Shown: positions 50,981 through 60,557, counted from the first letter of the stretch. The stretch is 64,000 nucleotides of DNA from Marinomonas piezotolerans (GCF_003362755.1 NZ_QKRA01000005.1:124001-188000); one strand, 5' to 3'. Notes: generated by a model from the letters alone, not told the origin. Program-made: numbers and translations.

Positions 50981-51016
50981 TTACTTCACGGCCTCGGCGG
51001 AGGCTCATGTAAGTAA
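50981..51016 (+). other. Interrupted hairpin upstream of nrdA
   Basis: TTACTT (50981-50986) pairs with AAGTAA (51011-51016), and the inner GCCTC (50991-50995) pairs with GAGGC (51000-51004) around GGCG. It lies 68 bases after the DUF1624 stop and about 95 bases before the NrdR-like boxes. It could end the upstream transcript; no U-run is present. Confidence 0.4.
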
Positions 51017-51112
51017 TCACTTCACGCATCGTCTATGAAAGAATCTTTGCATTTTTCAAGCCTTGATTTTCATCGAAATGCGCTCTATTGTTCGTGACAA
51101 CAAAAGCAATTT

Positions 51113-51128
51113 ACACTACATCTAGTAT
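51113..51128 (+). promoter_or_regulatory. NrdR box 1
   Basis: ACACTACATCTAGTAT matches the NrdR-box pattern (acaCwAtATaTwGtgt) at nearly all core positions. Together with box 2, 32 bp further on, it forms the usual paired arrangement three helical turns apart. NrdR is the ATP/dATP-responsive repressor of ribonucleotide reductase genes. Confidence 0.75.
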
Positions 51129-51144
51129 CAAGCATCGACCTCTA

Positions 51145-51160
51145 ATACTATATACAGTAT
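51145..51160 (+). promoter_or_regulatory. NrdR box 2
   Basis: ATACTATATACAGTAT is a near-palindrome matching the NrdR box and lies 32 bp (start to start) after box 1, 36 bases before the nrdA ATG. It probably overlaps the promoter -10 region or the start site, as expected for repression. Confidence 0.8.
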
Positions 51161-51196
51161 ATCCACAGGTTTTTTGCAGAAATGGGAATCTAAGGC

Positions 51197-53464
51197 ATGA
51201 GCACTCTTATAGTTACCAAGCGTAACGGAAAAACTGAGACGATTAATCTAGACAAAATTCATAAGGTAATCACTTGGGCAGCGGAAGGACTTGAAAATGT
51301 TTCTGTCTCGCAAGTCGAGTTAAAAGCCCAAATCCAGTTTTTCGAGGGGATTCGCACAACCGATATCCACGAGACGCTCATTAAATCTGCAGCCGATCTT
51401 ATCTCTGAAGATGCTCCAGATTACCAATACCTTGCAGCGCGCTTAGCGATTTTCCATTTGCGCAAGAAAGCGTTTGGTGAGTTTGAACCACCACACCTAT
51501 ACGACCACGTTCGCAACTTAGTCGAGCAGGGCCGCTACGATAGCCAAATACTAGAATGCTATACCGCTGAAGAGCTCGATACTATTAATGGCTATATCGA
51601 CCACTCACGAGATATGAATTTTTCTTACGCTGCGGTGAAACAGCTTGAAGGCAAGTATCTTGTCCAAAACCGTGTCACAGGGCAGATATACGAAAGCCCG
51701 CAATTCATTTACATCTTAGTTGCCGCTTGTCTCTTTGCAGAATATGAGCCCTCCCAGCGCCTTGATTTAATCAAACGCTTTTACGACGCAGTATCGCAAT
51801 TCAAGTTATCTCTTCCCACGCCAATCATGTCGGGAATTCGTACTCCAACACGCCAGTTTAGTAGCTGTGTATTGATCGAATGTGGTGACTCACTGGATTC
51901 TATTAATGCGACATCTGGAGCCGTAGTTAAATACGTAAGCCAACGAGCAGGTATCGGCATCAATGCTGGTGCCATACGAGCACTCGGCAGTCCAATTCGC
52001 GGCGGTGAAGCCTTCCACACAGGCTGTATTCCATTCTATAAGCATTTCCAGACAGCGGTAAAAAGCTGCTCTCAAGGTGGCGTACGCGGTGGGGCAGCCA
52101 CCGTCTTCTACCCTATCTGGCACTTAGAAGTTGAAAGCTTACTGGTTCTAAAAAACAACCGCGGTGTGGAAGAAAACCGCGTCCGTCATTTAGATTACGG
52201 TGTGCAGTTTAATCGCTTGATGTATCAACGTCTTATCAAAGGCGGAGATATCACTCTGTTCAGCCCATCCGACGTGCCTGGCCTGTATGATGCATTCTTC
52301 GCCAACCAAGAAGAATTTGACCGTTTGTATGTACAGTACGAAGCGGATACAAGCATTCGCAAGCGAACAATTAAAGCTTCTGAGTTATTCACCTTATTTG
52401 CTTCTGAGCGCGCCAGCACTGGCCGTATTTATCTGCAAAACGTTGATCACTGTAATACGCATAGCCCATTCGACCCAAAAGTCGCCCCTGTTAAGCAAAG
52501 TAATCTTTGTCTTGAAATTGCGCTACCAACAAAGCCGCTAAATCGTATTGATGATCCTGAAGGCGAGATTGCACTGTGTACTTTGTCAGCATTTAACTTA
52601 GGTGCACTGAATAACTTGGATGAGCTAGAAGAGCTTTCAGAATTAATTGTACGCGCTTTAGACAGCCTATTAGATTACCAAAACTACCCGATTCCAGCGG
52701 CTCAACGAGCGACAGAACAACGCCGTACTCTAGGTGTAGGCGTGATCAACTACGCCTACTACCTTGCTAAAAATGGCGTACGTTACTCGGATGGCAGTGC
52801 AAACGAGCTGACCCACAAAACATTCGAAGCGATTCAATACTACTTGTTAAAAGCCTCCAATAAACTTTCAAAAGAGTTTGGCCCTTGCTTAGGCTTTAAT
52901 GAAACGACGTACTCTAAGGGTATTTTGCCAATCGATACCTACAAAAAGGATTTGGACGCGGTAGTATCTCCTGAGCTTTTCTATGATTGGGAATCCTTGC
53001 GCGCAGATATCAAAGAGCATGGTTTAAGAAACTCCACATTAACCGCTCTCATGCCATCTGAAACGTCATCCCAGATCAGTAACGCGACCAACGGTATTGA
53101 ACCACCAAGAGGTTTTGTCTCGATTAAAGCCAGTAAAGACGGAATCCTGAAACAAGTGGTTCCTGAATTTGATCGACTCAAAAATGACTATGAGCTGTTA
53201 TGGACTATTCCTAATAACGACGGGTACTTACAATTAGTGGGAATCATGCAGAAGTTTGTTGACCAAGCGATATCAGCTAACACAAACTACGACCCGCAAA
53301 AATTCGAGTCCACTAAAGTTCCAATGAAAGTTATTTTGAAAGACTTGTTAACCGCTTATAAGCTCGGCGTGAAAACACTTTACTACCATAACACTCGAGA
53401 TGGTGCCGACGATCAGCAAGACGACATCGCTGACGATTGTGCTGGCGGCGCGTGTAAGATCTAA
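51197..53464 (+). CDS. nrdA: Class Ia ribonucleoside-diphosphate reductase subunit alpha
   Basis: NrdA is the catalytic subunit that makes dNDPs. The 755-residue protein has an N-terminal ATP-cone (VTKRNGKTETINLDKIHKV), the active-site cysteines (SSCVLIE, NLCLEI, LCTLSAFNLG), and the C-terminal CxxxxC shuttle pair (DDCAGGACKI). AAGG precedes the ATG. It is followed by nrdB and yfaE, and probably repressed by NrdR through the boxes upstream. Confidence 0.98.
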   Translation: MSTLIVTKRNGKTETINLDKIHKVITWAAEGLENVSVSQVELKAQIQFFEGIRTTDIHETLIKSAADLISEDAPDYQYLAARLAIFHLRKKAFGEFEPPHLYDHVRNLVEQGRYDSQILECYTAEELDTINGYIDHSRDMNFSYAAVKQLEGKYLVQNRVTGQIYESPQFIYILVAACLFAEYEPSQRLDLIKRFYDAVSQFKLSLPTPIMSGIRTPTRQFSSCVLIECGDSLDSINATSGAVVKYVSQRAGIGINAGAIRALGSPIRGGEAFHTGCIPFYKHFQTAVKSCSQGGVRGGAATVFYPIWHLEVESLLVLKNNRGVEENRVRHLDYGVQFNRLMYQRLIKGGDITLFSPSDVPGLYDAFFANQEEFDRLYVQYEADTSIRKRTIKASELFTLFASERASTGRIYLQNVDHCNTHSPFDPKVAPVKQSNLCLEIALPTKPLNRIDDPEGEIALCTLSAFNLGALNNLDELEELSELIVRALDSLLDYQNYPIPAAQRATEQRRTLGVGVINYAYYLAKNGVRYSDGSANELTHKTFEAIQYYLLKASNKLSKEFGPCLGFNETTYSKGILPIDTYKKDLDAVVSPELFYDWESLRADIKEHGLRNSTLTALMPSETSSQISNATNGIEPPRGFVSIKASKDGILKQVVPEFDRLKNDYELLWTIPNNDGYLQLVGIMQKFVDQAISANTNYDPQKFESTKVPMKVILKDLLTAYKLGVKTLYYHNTRDGADDQQDDIADDCAGGACKI

Positions 53465-53473
53465 ATAGCCACG

Positions 53474-53503
53474 CCCTGCGTAGTTATTACGCAGGGCTAT
53501 TTA
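53474..53503 (+). terminator. Hairpin between nrdA and nrdB
   Basis: CCCTGCGTA (53474-53482) pairs with TACGCAGGG (53488-53496) around a GTTAT loop, followed by an AT-rich stretch (CTATTTAATTTC). It starts ten bases after the nrdA stop. It may be a partial terminator that lowers nrdB expression or stabilises the nrdA message. Confidence 0.6.
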
Positions 53504-53556
53504 ATTTCTTTATTTTTAATTGTTTGACGATCGTCTTTTAAGGACCTCTTTCATCA

Positions 53557-54690
53557 ATGAGTTACTCTACTTTTAACCGCAAAAAATTTAATAGCTTACA
53601 AGAACCTATGTTTTTCGGGGAGAACGTTAACGTCGCACGTTACGACCAACAGAAGCACCCTATTTTCGAAAAGCTGATCGAGAAACAGCTATCGTTTTTT
53701 TGGCGTCCGGAAGAAGTAGATTTATCCAATGACAGAAAAGATTTCTTAAAGCTTGAGGAACACGAGCAACATATTTTTCTAAGTAACCTCAAATATCAAA
53801 CACTACTTGATAGTGTTCAAGGCCGCTCACCCAATGTCGCACTGCTACCGATTGTATCGTTACCAGAACTGGAGACATGGATCGAAACTTGGTCGTTTTC
53901 CGAAACGATTCACAGCCGCTCATATACGCATATCATTCGAAACATCGTTAATGATCCAACGAAGGTGTTTGACGACATCATCGTCAACGAGGAAATTGCC
54001 AAGCGTGCCGTTAGCGTGTCTAAGTTTTACGACACTTTGATTGAAATGGTCAGCCTTTACAACACGCTTGGAGAAGGCACTCACCACGTCCCTGGGAAAG
54101 GGACAGTTGAGGTCACCATGTACACGCTCAAAAAAGCACTTTATCTGACTATTGCATCGGTCAACGTTCTTGAAGCGATCCGCTTCTACGTCAGCTTTGC
54201 TTGTAGTTTTGCATTTGCTGAGCGGACATTAATGGAAGGCAATGCCAAAATCATTAAGTTGATTGCACGCGATGAAGCACTGCATTTAAACGGCACTCAA
54301 CACATGCTTAATTTAATGGCGACAGGTCGCGACGACCCTGAAATGGCTAAAATTGCCGCAGAATGTAAGCAAGAAATCAGTGATATCTTTATCGAAGCCG
54401 CGCAACAAGAAAAAGATTGGGCCACCTATCTATTTAAAAATGGTTCAATGATTGGCCTGAATGCCCAAATTCTAGGCCAATATGTGGAATATATTACCAA
54501 TGTTCGTATGCAGGCCGTGGGCCTTGAACCCCACTTTGCCACCAAGAACAATCCAATTCCTTGGATTAATGCTTGGTTGGTCAGTGACAACGTTCAAGTC
54601 GCACCACAGGAAGCTGAAATCAGCTCCTACCTTGTTGGTCAGATCGATAACGACCTAGACGGAACAGATTTTGACGACTTCGACCTCTAA
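53557..54690 (+). CDS. nrdB: Class Ia ribonucleoside-diphosphate reductase subunit beta
   Basis: NrdB carries the di-iron tyrosyl radical cofactor. The 377-residue protein is closely similar to E. coli Nrd[15 protein letters not shown], the [15 protein letters not shown] segment that carries the radical Tyr and metal ligands, [10 protein letters not shown], and a C-terminal tail with acidic Asp-rich end for binding NrdA. The last 20 bases overlap yfaE. Confidence 0.98.
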   Translation: MSYSTFNRKKFNSLQEPMFFGENVNVARYDQQKHPIFEKLIEKQLSFFWRPEEVDLSNDRKDFLKLEEHEQHIFLSNLKYQTLLDSVQGRSPNVALLPIVSLPELETWIETWSFSETIHSRSYTHIIRNIVNDPTKVFDDIIVNEEIAKRAVSVSKFYDTLIEMVSLYNTLGEGTHHVPGKGTVEVTMYTLKKALYLTIASVNVLEAIRFYVSFACSFAFAERTLMEGNAKIIKLIARDEALHLNGTQHMLNLMATGRDDPEMAKIAAECKQEISDIFIEAAQQEKDWATYLFKNGSMIGLNAQILGQYVEYITNVRMQAVGLEPHFATKNNPIPWINAWLVSDNVQVAPQEAEISSYLVGQIDNDLDGTDFDDFDL

Positions 54691-54961
54691 TCAAGATAGA
54701 AAAGACGGTTTAGTTCATCGTGTGTTACTCGGAAAAAGGCAAGTATTGGTTACTGAAGAAGAGCCTTTGCTTCCGCAACTTGAACGTGCAGGCGTGCTGG
54801 TAGAATACCAGTGTAGAGAGGGCTACTGCTCCTCCTGCTCCATCAAATTGCTATGGGGTAAAGTTCATTACCCCATTGAGCCTTTGGCTTGGGTACACAG
54901 TGGCAGCATGCTCGCGTGCTGTGCCATAGTAAAAAGTGATATTGAGATCGCATTTTTCTAG
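54671..54961 (+). CDS. yfaE: Ribonucleotide reductase maintenance ferredoxin (YfaE-like)
   Basis: A 96-residue [2Fe-2S] ferredoxin of the YfaE type, which regenerates the NrdB tyrosyl radical. Cluster cysteines are C48 (YQC), C53 and C56 in CREGYCSSC, and C83 or C84 in LACC. The start is TTG 54671 inside the end of nrdB (20-base overlap), as expected for a coupled third gene of the nrd operon. Confidence 0.85.
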   Translation: MTTSTSNQDRKDGLVHRVLLGKRQVLVTEEEPLLPQLERAGVLVEYQCREGYCSSCSIKLLWGKVHYPIEPLAWVHSGSMLACCAIVKSDIEIAFF

Positions 54962-54971
54962 TGTGATCTCA
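54943..54971. terminator. Hairpin at the yfaE / CDP-alcohol transferase convergence
   Basis: TGAGATCGCA (54943-54952) pairs with TGTGATCTCA (54962-54971), one G-U pair, with the loop TTTTTCTAG. The loop holds the yfaE stop, and the stem reaches the converging gene's stop. A compact bidirectional terminator is likely. Confidence 0.5.
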
Positions 54972-55613
54972 TACCTGTCGCAGCATATGATAAGCCGCTA
55001 CAATTCGCGTAACGGTTGTAATAGCGCATAATCCCGCAAACAAACATGCCAGATACACAAAATAATGTGGCATCAGACACATCAAGACAAAAAATACAAT
55101 GGTCTCAAAGCCTTCAGTGATCCCTCCCAAGAAATACAATGACTTTTTCCCGTAGTCTAAGGTCTTAATGGCATGCTTCTCTGCCATAATAGCAAACGCT
55201 AGAAAACTACTGCCCGTCCCCATAAATGAAAAAATGAGCAACGCCGCTGCAAGTGCGTTTGTGCTTGGATCAGCAACACCAAAACTTAGCGCAATGGCAG
55301 AATAAAAAATAAAATCCAATACAATATCGAGATAGCCTCCCGCATCACTGACGCCAGAAAGACGTGCAACAGCACCATCTAACCCATCACAAAGACGATT
55401 TACCAAAATCCCTATAAGCCCCAACCAGAAAAGCTGAAAAGCAATACAAACTGCCCCAAAGATACCGATAGCAAACCCTAGTATTGTGATATGGTCCGCC
55501 TTGATGCCCCTCTTCACTAAAATCTCAGCGACACTATGTAATGGTTTTTGGCTTATCGGCATTAAATATTTATCGAACACGATCTCTATCCTTAATCTGT
55601 CTGTACGAACCAT
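54969..55613 (-). CDS. CDP-alcohol phosphatidyltransferase family protein
   Basis: A 214-residue integral membrane protein with about six hydrophobic segments and the CDP-alcohol phosphotransferase signature DG-x2-AR-x8-G-x3-D-x3-D (CDGLDGAVARLSGVSDAGGYLDIVLD region, about residues 75-100). It makes a phospholipid from CDP-diacylglycerol and an alcohol; which alcohol cannot be told. The start is ATG 55613; an in-frame GTG at 55640 is possible. It diverges from ybfF. Confidence 0.82.
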   Translation of the reverse strand: MVRTDRLRIEIVFDKYLMPISQKPLHSVAEILVKRGIKADHITILGFAIGIFGAVCIAFQLFWLGLIGILVNRLCDGLDGAVARLSGVSDAGGYLDIVLDFIFYSAIALSFGVADPSTNALAAALLIFSFMGTGSSFLAFAIMAEKHAIKTLDYGKKSLYFLGGITEGFETIVFFVLMCLMPHYFVYLACLFAGLCAITTVTRIVAAYHMLRQV

Positions 55614-55671
55614 TAGACGAGTTTGATACCATACTGTCACAACACGGCTTAAGTAAGTAAAGGAAATCTCA

Positions 55672-56433
55672 ATGATTCATGCAAAACAGTATGGTAACTC
55701 GAAACCAGCATTAGTGGTCTTACACGGCCTATTTGGCAACGCCGACAACTGGCACTCGATTGCAAAGAAATGGCAAGAGGATTTCACTGTTTACTGTTTA
55801 GACTTACCTAATCACGGCAAATCTTCACGCCTTACACCTGTTACCTATGAAAATATGTCCAACGAGATAAAGCACTTCCTCGATCAAGAAGGTTTACAGG
55901 AAGTGTATTTACTTGGCCATTCGATGGGCGGTAAAGTGGCTATGCAACTTGCCAGTGACTTTCCCGAAAAGATCAAAAAACTGGTTGTCGCAGACATTGC
56001 CCCCGTAGATTATCAGCCAAGCCATACAGAGATATTCAAAGGCTTGCTAGCAATCAATTCCCAACAACCTAGCAGCCGAAAGGAAGCAGATTCCATTCTA
56101 TCGGAGTATGAGTCTGAAGCGGGGGTCAGACAGTTTCTGTTGAAAAACCTTAGCCAAACTTCATCGGGGTACACCATTGACCTTGGACTAGAAGAACTTC
56201 ACGAAAGCTACGAAACGATTTTACAAAGCCCCTCCTTAAAGGAAGGTTTAGAAACAGATATTTTATTTATTAAAGGAGAAAACTCACCCTATATCCAAGC
56301 TAAATATCAAAACCAAACTGCTCGCTATTTCCCGAATGCGCAGGTCAAAATTATCCCAGGCACTGGTCATTGGCTACACGCCGAAAAACCCATTCCTTTT
56401 ACAAGTTTAGTCAAACGCTTCTTCACAGCCTAG
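55672..56433 (+). CDS. ybfF: Alpha/beta hydrolase, YbfF-like esterase
   Basis: A 253-residue alpha/beta-hydrolase. The nucleophile elbow GHSMGG has Ser84, the oxyanion segment is LHGLFGNADNW, and the C-terminal GTGHWLHAEKP gives the catalytic His. This pattern matches YbfF-type acyl-thioesterases/esterases. The last 27 bases overlap the converging binding-protein gene. Confidence 0.88.
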   Translation: MIHAKQYGNSKPALVVLHGLFGNADNWHSIAKKWQEDFTVYCLDLPNHGKSSRLTPVTYENMSNEIKHFLDQEGLQEVYLLGHSMGGKVAMQLASDFPEKIKKLVVADIAPVDYQPSHTEIFKGLLAINSQQPSSRKEADSILSEYESEAGVRQFLLKNLSQTSSGYTIDLGLEELHESYETILQSPSLKEGLETDILFIKGENSPYIQAKYQNQTARYFPNAQVKIIPGTGHWLHAEKPIPFTSLVKRFFTA

Positions 56434-57306
56434 TTCAGGGCAAACGCCAAATGTCGTGTAGAGATAGATGTCTGTAGGCAAAACAAGCCCATACATTCGC
56501 ACTAAGTATGGGTTAAAAACCACTCTAAGCGAATCTGGATAGCTTGAAGGCTTAAACGCTTGAGCACTTTGAAAGTATTTAATATGTTGGGTCGCCATCG
56601 CTATCTTCGCTGCCGTTGTACTGTATACAGCAAAGATAGCTCCCGCTTTGACTAGCTGCAACGAATGCGCAGCCAAGGCTTTTTTCTTATGAAACATAAG
56701 TCGTATCGCATCTTTCGAAAATTGCCCGTCAAACAATTCAGAGTCATAGATAGACATCACAAGATTCGAGTTTAGTGTCACTTGAGTTAAAGTACGCAAA
56801 GCTGCTTCACGTTGAGCCGCCACTGCGACGGTTTTAACATCCATATTATGTCTCTTTGCAGCGACAATAAGTTCTTCCGTATCAATTGTTATGCTTCGAC
56901 TGTGAATAAGAGTGATGGGGGCGCGGTCTTCCCAAAAAGTATCTAAAATACCAATCCTCAACGCTAAAGGCGCACCAGAAAATACCGCTACAGAGCGCTC
57001 TCGGCAGCTTTCAGATGATGAGTTATACTCCTGCTCACCAATAAATAGCGCAGCGATATGAGCTGAAGATGGGGTATTACAAGCATTTTTAAAGCTGTCT
57101 AGGCCCGCAGTAATGATTAAGTCTTGCGGCTCAACTTGGTCAAGCTGTTGCCGCCTTAAAACACTGACATCCGATCCCAAGCTGGATTCAAAATTTAGCG
57201 CAAGCACACGTGAAACGGCTTCACGACCTTCATGATAGACATACGTAGTTGCATGAGACGCTCCCACGTATAAATATCCTAAAAGTACGATAAAGATCCA
57301 TTTCAT
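56407..57306 (-). CDS. Periplasmic binding protein-like (COG2984/PF04392 type)
   Basis: A 299-residue protein with an N-terminal signal peptide (about residues 1-19). Its pattern (alternating beta-alpha segments, IYDSELFD, GAIFAVYSTTAAKI, VVFNPYLVRMYGLVLP) resembles periplasmic binding proteins of the PF04392 type without an obvious ligand. It lies 17 bases after the TonB receptor stop, on the same strand, and is probably co-transcribed. The function is unknown; a role in uptake of the receptor's substrate is inferred. Confidence 0.6.
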   Translation of the reverse strand: MKWIFIVLLGYLYVGASHATTYVYHEGREAVSRVLALNFESSLGSDVSVLRRQQLDQVEPQDLIITAGLDSFKNACNTPSSAHIAALFIGEQEYNSSSESCRERSVAVFSGAPLALRIGILDTFWEDRAPITLIHSRSITIDTEELIVAAKRHNMDVKTVAVAAQREAALRTLTQVTLNSNLVMSIYDSELFDGQFSKDAIRLMFHKKKALAAHSLQLVKAGAIFAVYSTTAAKIAMATQHIKYFQSAQAFKPSSYPDSLRVVFNPYLVRMYGLVLPTDIYLYTTFGVCPELGCEEAFD

Positions 57307-57323
57307 GTCTTAATCACTTGTGG

Positions 57324-59306
57324 TTAAAAACTCACATTGGCGAATAGGTAATACTCAGATTTATCGGAGGAAATATTATCCTTACGTATATAGGAGTCAT
57401 CATCCAGCCTATGACTCCCCCCTAGACCAACATTCAAAGCAAAATCATCCGCGTTAAGCTGATAAGTTAGCCATATATCCAATAGTTTAAAATCGTATTC
57501 CGCCATATCATACCCATAAATATAGCTACTATTAAACCAAACGCTGTCAAGAATCGGCACACTTGCAAATAACGTCGACATAAGAGGAGCGACGGTATTC
57601 AAGACATCTTGTTCATCAGAATGCGTCTCCTGAAATGCAGCGGTTCCTCTTACAAGAACACCATTTGACGCACGCCAGTCGACTTCTAATTCAAGGCCAT
57701 CAATGGTCACATCATAAGTATACCCTTCACTCAAACCTCCTGATGTAACACCGTCGATATACCCTTTGCTAGATGGTACGAGGTCTTCTAAAACTTCTCT
57801 ATAGACCGATACATCATATGACATGCCGAATTTAGGGTAATTGTGAAAATATCCTAACTCATAGGATGTTATTTTCTCTGCCGCCTCACCAGTCGCGTTT
57901 GCAGGTATTGAACGAACTCCATTAAACACATAAGACCATTGGGCTTGCTGATCATAAAGATCAGGTGGACGATAAGCCTGTGAGACATTCGCTCGTAATG
58001 ATGCTTGTTCGCTAAGCTTCAACGTAGCCCCTAATTGGGGCGAGAAATATTCTCCGGTCAATTTGCTGTGCTCCCACATCACGCCACCATTGATAATCAC
58101 CGGATCTAACACTTGATAACTTAAATTGGTCGAAGCACGCAATAACTCTTCTTGGTAACCTCCGTCAAAATAGGTCTTCGAATAGACCTCATCTTGACGA
58201 TAAGACACAGTATTAACGAGCCGATAACTCTTACTCGGAGTCCAAATGCTCTGCAGCTCTATATCGTGACGAGTTTCATCTAAGTCTTCCACTAATTGAC
58301 CATAATATGTCTCGCCAGACACTAATTGCCCATTGAATAACGCGGATATCGTGTCATTGGTGTTGATTTCGACGTGGTGTGTGTCGTCTTGCTCAGAGTG
58401 CTCGTAATAGTATTGAGCTTTAACGGTGTGATTAGGAGACAACAGTCGCTCCCAACCTACCTTTATGTGTTCTCGATCGTAGCTAAGCTTAGGGTGAGGG
58501 TCAGTGTATTCAACTCCAGATACTTCAATCTGCTCAATATTAGCGTCCAATATAGCACCGCCGAAATCGAGATCTAACTTTTGCTGGGCCCCTTCGTAAA
58601 CAATGTATGCGTTACCTACTGTACGAACATGTCCATCATTCCGCTTTTGCCCATCATAGTCGGTCTCGTAGCCAGACACTTTACCTCTAGATGCAGAAGC
58701 TCTGTAACTCCACGCACCTGACAACCCACTATGCTGCCCATACAATCTCGAATCTCCATTATTGCTAGTATATGCATGGAGACTAGTGCCCAATGTATCC
58801 AATGGACTTCGTGTAATGATATTAATTACAGCCAGAAAAGAGTTTGCGCCATAACTGGAGGCATTAGGACCTCGATTAACCTCAATACGCTCAACATCTT
58901 CAACATTTACAGCCAACGCAGACCAATCAACGCGGGCATAGGAAGAGCTATAAACTGAGCGACCGTTCACAAGCACCTGAATACGTCGATAACGGTCTAG
59001 TTCTGTGCCATGAAAGGATGCAATTTTGTCGTAGGAGTTGAGATAGGGGCCAACAAAAAAACCGGGCACAAAGAATAAAAGATCTTCTACATACTGAATA
59101 TTTGAACGCCGAATAAAATCACCATCGAGCACCGAAATAGTCGATGAGACCTCGACTCGTGGTTGCTCTACTTTAGCTGGCGTGACCACTGTTGGAAGCG
59201 GCTCATAAAGCAAATCATCTAAACTATTAAGTGATTGGCTAGATTCTTGGGCGCTGACTGAACACGCAATCAGTATTGTAACTACGCCTAAAGCATCACG
59301 GATCAT
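57324..59306 (-). CDS. TonB-dependent outer-membrane receptor
   Basis: A 660-residue receptor: signal peptide (about 1-19), plug domain (about 60-170, ISVLDGDFIRRSNIQYVEDLLFFVPGF and RIEVNRGPNASSYGANSFLAVINIITR) and a beta-barrel ending in aromatic LFANVSF. The ligand is unknown. The start codon follows GTGAGGA, which overlaps the pheA stop, so it is translated from the same transcript as pheA. A binding protein gene follows. No Fur box is evident, so an iron role is not supported by sequence. Confidence 0.88.
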   Translation of the reverse strand: MIRDALGVVTILIACSVSAQESSQSLNSLDDLLYEPLPTVVTPAKVEQPRVEVSSTISVLDGDFIRRSNIQYVEDLLFFVPGFFVGPYLNSYDKIASFHGTELDRYRRIQVLVNGRSVYSSSYARVDWSALAVNVEDVERIEVNRGPNASSYGANSFLAVINIITRSPLDTLGTSLHAYTSNNGDSRLYGQHSGLSGAWSYRASASRGKVSGYETDYDGQKRNDGHVRTVGNAYIVYEGAQQKLDLDFGGAILDANIEQIEVSGVEYTDPHPKLSYDREHIKVGWERLLSPNHTVKAQYYYEHSEQDDTHHVEINTNDTISALFNGQLVSGETYYGQLVEDLDETRHDIELQSIWTPSKSYRLVNTVSYRQDEVYSKTYFDGGYQEELLRASTNLSYQVLDPVIINGGVMWEHSKLTGEYFSPQLGATLKLSEQASLRANVSQAYRPPDLYDQQAQWSYVFNGVRSIPANATGEAAEKITSYELGYFHNYPKFGMSYDVSVYREVLEDLVPSSKGYIDGVTSGGLSEGYTYDVTIDGLELEVDWRASNGVLVRGTAAFQETHSDEQDVLNTVAPLMSTLFASVPILDSVWFNSSYIYGYDMAEYDFKLLDIWLTYQLNADDFALNVGLGGSHRLDDDSYIRKDNISSDKSEYYLFANVSF

Positions 59307-59312
59307 ATTTCC

Positions 59313-60179
59313 TCACTTACGATAAGCGTCTGCGTAATAGGTACCTAAAATCCGCAAATCTATTGAGAAGAACCGTAGCTCTTCTAAGGCAGCTTGCATC
59401 TCAGGCGATTGAAAATGCGCTTCAACGTCGACATAAAATTGTGTTGCGGTAAATTGCCCGTCAACCATATAGCTCTCCAGCTTGAGCATATTAATCCCGT
59501 AGGTAGCAAACCCTCCCATAGCTTTATACAATGCAGCGGGAATGTTACGCACCTTAAACATAAAGGAAGTAATGTAACGGCCATCAGCTTCATAAGTAGG
59601 CATTTTCTGTTGCTTTGAAAACACCAAAAAACGAGTCGTATTGCCTGACACGTCATTAAAATGCTCTTGCAAAATATTCAATCCATATAGTTCTGCTGCC
59701 AGTTTCGATGAAATCACTGCAAGGTCAGGCTCATTGTATTCGGACAAATGCTTTGCAGCCCCAGCCGTGTCGTACATAGCAACAGGCTCAGCATCCATAG
59801 CCTGAATATTGGCTGCGCATTGCGCGAGTGCTTGTGGGTGACTCCCAACGCGACGAATCTGGCTAAACTCTAGAGAAGCGCTGGCAATCAAACAATGATT
59901 TACTGGTTCGAAATGCTCTCTTACAACATATAGCTCGGTGCCTTTTAATTCGCGATAAATCTCCTCCACACGGCCAGCTGTCGAGTTTTCAACCGGAATC
60001 ATGGCATAATGCGCTTGACCAAACTCAACCATCTTTAGTGCTTGAGTAAAACTAGAACAGTGCACCATTTGCCAATCAGGAAAACAATGTTGGCAAACTA
60101 GATGAGAATAGGCACCTGGCTCACCTTGATAGGCTACAATCTGATCTGCATTCAGAACTATATCGGAGGTAACACTCAT
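59313..60179 (-). CDS. pheA: Prephenate dehydratase (PheA-type)
   Basis: A 288-residue prephenate dehydratase with a C-terminal ACT-like domain, converting prephenate to phenylpyruvate for phenylalanine synthesis. Segments VAYQGEPGAYSHL, IPVENSTAGRV and the NTTRFLVF motif (conserved Thr) are typical. The start is ATG 60179; an in-frame extension to 60329 would overlap yidD. There is no chorismate mutase domain at the N-terminus, so the mutase must be separate. The TonB receptor gene starts 6 bases after the stop, an unusual neighbour. Confidence 0.93.
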   Translation of the reverse strand: MSVTSDIVLNADQIVAYQGEPGAYSHLVCQHCFPDWQMVHCSSFTQALKMVEFGQAHYAMIPVENSTAGRVEEIYRELKGTELYVVREHFEPVNHCLIASASLEFSQIRRVGSHPQALAQCAANIQAMDAEPVAMYDTAGAAKHLSEYNEPDLAVISSKLAAELYGLNILQEHFNDVSGNTTRFLVFSKQQKMPTYEADGRYITSFMFKVRNIPAALYKAMGGFATYGINMLKLESYMVDGQFTATQFYVDVEAHFQSPEMQAALEELRFFSIDLRILGTYYADAYRK

Positions 60180-60278
60180 ATCTTTGCCACTTGAATTGCT
60201 TATTAGTAAGAACAGTACCAAATTTATGCACTTTCCAACATAAAACTGACGTTCAAATATGACACTTTTTGTAACCAC

Positions 60279-60557
60279 ATGAAGAAGATAAGCAAACAAA
60301 TATTTATAAAGATAGTGATCGGTTATCAATATCTAATCAGCCCATTGTTGGGTAATAACTGTCGCTACTACCCAACATGCTCGGCCTATATGATCGAAGC
60401 AATAGAGCGATTTGGTGTTATGAAGGGCACTTGGTTGGGGATAAAACGGTTAAGCCGATGTCATCCTTTTCACAGTGGAGGAGTTGATTTAGTCCCAGAA
60501 AAACGACAATGTAAACATAACAGTCGACCACAAGAATCTAATTCAACTGAAGATTAA
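60279..60557 (+). CDS. yidD: Membrane protein insertion efficiency factor YidD
   Basis: A 92-residue protein with the YidD signature: an N-terminal amphipathic helix, [42 protein letters not shown]. YidD assists YidC-mediated membrane insertion. In most gammaproteobacteria it sits in rnpA-yidD-yidC near dnaA; here it is alone between pheA and a LuxR-type regulator. It overlaps the converging regulator by 20 bases. Confidence 0.93.
   Translation: MKKISKQIFIKIVIGYQYLISPLLGNNCRYYPTCSAYMIEAIERFGVMKGTWLGIKRLSRCHPFHSGGVDLVPEKRQCKHNSRPQESNSTED

Noticed and set aside
60180..60329. N-terminal extension of pheA
   Set aside because: The 50 extra residues are hydrophobic, have no match to prephenate dehydratase and overlap yidD on the other strand.
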